Assembly: GCA_937894805.1 (NCBI GenBank)
Contig: CALAYR010000162.1
Span: 1 to 6,632 of the forward strand
Reading direction: 5' to 3'
From: an uncultured Acidimicrobiaceae bacterium
GTDB lineage: Bacteria; Actinomycetota; Acidimicrobiia; Acidimicrobiales; RAAP-2
Length of the DNA stretch: 6,632 bases
The notes below the pieces were generated by a model that did not search any database, was not told the origin of the DNA, and worked only from the letters and a program-made list of their open reading frames with translations. Shown one piece after another: positions 5,335 to 6,632 of this stretch (the stretch's first letter is position 1; every line of letters begins with the position of its first letter). The translations under genes were made by a program, and so were the position numbers.

Positions 5335-6300
5335 CTAGAAGTAGATGATTCGCTTGGCGCGCTCGACTACTTCGTCGAGGTCGTCCGTCCACGCACCGGT
5401 GGAGAGGTACTTCCAGCCATCGTCACAGGCGATAGTGACGATGTGGGCTTCCTGGTCGTCGGGAATCGTCAGAGCACACTTCACAGCCCCGGCCATGATG
5501 GCGCCCGACGAGATGCCGACGAAGAGGCCGATCTCAGACATGCGGCGGGTCCACTCCAACGACTCCTTGGGGCGCACGACGACCTTGCGGTCGAGGAGTT
5601 CGGCGCCGTTGTTGTCCGTGAAAATTGGTGGGATGTAGCCGTCTTCGAGCGAACGAAGACCATCGACCATTTCGCCACTCGGTGGCTCAATGGCCCAGAC
5701 CTGGACGTCAGGGTTCTGTTCCTTGAGGTACTTGCCAACACCCATCAAGGTACCGGAGGTACCGAGACCGGCCACGAAGTGGGTGATCTCGGGAACGTCC
5801 TTAAAGATTTCGGGACCCGTCGTCGTGTAGTGGGCGAGCGGGTTAGCGGGGTTGGCGTACTGGTACAAAAAGACCCAGTCGGGGTTGTCCTTGGCCAGCT
5901 GCTGGGCGCGGCGAACCGCACCGTTACTACCTTCGCTACCGGGCGACTCAATGATTTCGGCGCCCCAGACTTCGAGCAGTTGGCGCCGTTCAATCGAAAC
6001 GTTGGAGGGCAGTACGACCTTGAGGTGGTATCCGCGCATGCGACAGACCATCGCCAGAGCGATACCGGTGTTACCACTCGACGGTTCGATCAGCGTCTGA
6101 CCCGGCTTGCCGGGAATCAAACGACCCTCAGCTTCGGCCGTCGTAATGAGCGAGTAGGCGACGCGGTCCTTGACCGAACCGGCCGGGTTGCGCCCTTCGA
6201 GCTTCGTCCAGATTTTGACGTTGGGCTTAGGCGAGAGGGCACTGGTGTCAATGACCGGCGTATTGCCGATCAGGTCGAGCACGGAGCCGTATCGGGTCAC
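5335..6300 (-). CDS. cysM: CysM-type cysteine synthase, probably O-phosphoserine and carrier-protein thiocarboxylate dependent
   Basis: This 321-residue fold-type II PLP enzyme opens with MTRYGSVLDLIGNTPV, very like mycobacterial CysM. The PLP lysine is K44 in GSVKDR; SSGNTG (74-79) binds the substrate carboxylate; GTSGT (180-184) holds the cofactor phosphate; GISSGA (262-267) completes the site. R216 in GLRSLEDGY lines up with the arginine (220 in Mycobacterium tuberculosis CysM) known to select O-phosphoserine over O-acetylserine. The C-terminal DDGWKYLSTGAW segment also resembles that enzyme, whose C-terminus closes over the active site. The start is GTG at 6300, overlapping the stop of the CysO-like gene as GTGA; the in-frame extent and MTRY opening support it. 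Neighbouring the sulfur-carrier gene, it most likely takes sulfur from thiocarboxylated CysO rather than free sulfide, an inference from family and context. Confidence 0.93.
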   Translation of the reverse strand: MTRYGSVLDLIGNTPVIDTSALSPKPNVKIWTKLEGRNPAGSVKDRVAYSLITTAEAEGRLIPGKPGQTLIEPSSGNTGIALAMVCRMRGYHLKVVLPSNVSIERRQLLEVWGAEIIESPGSEGSNGAVRRAQQLAKDNPDWVFLYQYANPANPLAHYTTTGPEIFKDVPEITHFVAGLGTSGTLMGVGKYLKEQNPDVQVWAIEPPSGEMVDGLRSLEDGYIPPIFTDNNGAELLDRKVVVRPKESLEWTRRMSEIGLFVGISSGAIMAGAVKCALTIPDDQEAHIVTIACDDGWKYLSTGAWTDDLDEVVERAKRIIYF

Positions 6301-6578
6301 GCGAAACCACCGGCGACGGCGGGTAGCAACGTCACTTCATCACCGTCAGCGACGGGAGCCTCTAGTCCCCCCAGGTAGCGAACGTCGTCGTCGTTGACGT
6401 AGACGTTCAAGAACTTATGCAACGTGCCGTCCTCGTTAAAGAGCTGGGGCTTGACGCCGGGGTGGTCCGAAGCCAACTGGGCCAGAATCTCACCGATTGT
6501 CGAGCCCGTTGCGCTAATGGTTGCAGCGCCGCCAGTGGCACTTCGCAAGACGGTGGGAATGCGCACGGTAATCGACAC
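6297..6578 (-). CDS. cysO: CysO/ThiS/MoaD-like ubiquitin-fold sulfur carrier with C-terminal GGFA
   Basis: The 93-residue beta-grasp protein resembles mycobacterial CysO: SITVRIPTVLR (2-12), NVYVNDDDVRYLGGLEAPVA (58-77) and DGDEVTLLPAVAGG (78-91). In this family the terminal glycine is adenylated by a MoeZ/ThiF-type enzyme, converted to a thiocarboxylate and used by CysM. Here Phe-Ala follows the diglycine, so the reactive end is masked as encoded. The final codons also carry the GTGA overlap with cysM and a purine/G-rich stretch that may serve as its ribosome site. The start is GTG at 6578 with GAGG five bases upstream. A JAMM peptidase of the Mec type would be needed to expose the diglycine; none is in the window, though in mycobacteria mec lies directly upstream of cysO, which here would be past the window end. 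Confidence 0.9.
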   Translation of the reverse strand: MSITVRIPTVLRSATGGAATISATGSTIGEILAQLASDHPGVKPQLFNEDGTLHKFLNVYVNDDDVRYLGGLEAPVADGDEVTLLPAVAGGFA

Positions 6579-6599
6579 GGGAACCTCGTTTTGTCACTC

Positions 6600-6616
6600 C
6601 GGTCAATTCTTGACCG
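6600..6616 (-). promoter_or_regulatory. Perfect inverted repeat (possible operator or leader hairpin) upstream of cysO
   Basis: CGGTCAA and TTGACCG (seven-base arms) flank three central bases, 21 bases before the GTG of the CysO-like gene. On the minus strand it lies just after a TAATAT (6632-6627) that could be a -10 box, so the repeat would sit at the start of the transcript. This is a usual position for a repressor operator. The -35 region is beyond the window. It may be bound by a sulfur- or cysteine-responsive regulator, but no regulator can be named. Confidence 0.4.
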
Positions 6617-6626
6617 AACTAGTCAC

Positions 6627-6632
6627 ATATTA
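6627..6632 (-). promoter_or_regulatory. Possible -10 box (TAATAT) for the cysO operon
   Basis: TAATAT on the minus strand fits the TAnnnT pattern and would start transcription near 6620, giving a leader of about 40 bases with GAGG before the GTG. The -35 element falls outside the window. All three minus-strand frames meet a stop within the first twelve bases from the window edge (TAA, TGA, TAG), so no gene reads through here into cysO. Confidence 0.3.

Noticed and set aside
5287..6378. Plus-strand open frame of 363 codons opposite cysM and the end of cysO
   Set aside because: It lies wholly antisense to well-recognised genes, has no recognisable motif, and such mirror frames are common in GC-rich DNA with strong codon bias.
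6600..6616. TTGACC in the dyad as a -35 element for cysO
   Set aside because: On the minus strand the -10 would fall inside the cysO coding start. On the plus strand the -10 would be at or beyond the window end, so it cannot be judged.

Overview
The window looks like chromosomal housekeeping DNA from a moderately GC-rich actinobacterium. The pointers are a CysM of the O-phosphoserine type paired with a CysO-like sulfur carrier, the cysO-cysM-rph-rdgB gene order (a condensed version of the mycobacterial cluster), a ClpP close to mycobacterial ClpP1, several GTG/TTG starts and 4-base stop/start overlaps. A non-mycobacterial lineage such as Acidimicrobiia would fit, but that placement is a guess. 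I see no insertion sequence, prophage, CRISPR array or other sign of a mobile element.

Layout. Positions 1-166 (minus) hold the N-terminus of an ABC-2 type export permease cut by the window edge. It is fused by stop/start overlap to clpP (minus, 163-750). Divergent from clpP is tRNA-Leu(UAG) at 812-897 (plus). A well-formed promoter (918-946) and a structured leader lead into a 621-residue DEAD-box RNA helicase (1050-2915, plus). This helicase carries an Arg/Asp-rich repeat tail and a C-terminal cold-shock domain. Nine bases later comes a small cytoplasmic FKBP-type prolyl isomerase (2925-3293). It converges, with only three bases between stops, on a minus-strand operon that reads from right to left: cysO-like sulfur carrier (6578-6297), cysM (6300-5335), rph (5288-4539), rdgB/XTP pyrophosphatase (4542-3955) and a stand-alone LON substrate-binding domain protein (3920-3297).

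How the genes work together. The plus-strand pair looks like an RNA and protein folding unit: a helicase with its own RNA-binding domain, plus a proline isomerase. The minus-strand operon joins cysteine synthesis (thiocarboxylated carrier protein as sulfur donor, CysM using O-phosphoserine) to RNA 3'-end maturation (RNase PH) and nucleotide-pool cleaning (XTP/dITP pyrophosphatase). Two of its junctions are 4-base overlaps.

The points most worth a second look are the C-terminal Gly-Gly-Phe-Ala of the CysO-like protein, which would mask the reactive diglycine until a protease removes two residues; the helicase-repeat tail-cold-shock domain fusion; and several precise inverted repeats sitting on gene starts (upstream of cysO, over the rph ribosome binding site, and over the permease TTG start). 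No wholly new system is evident in the window.
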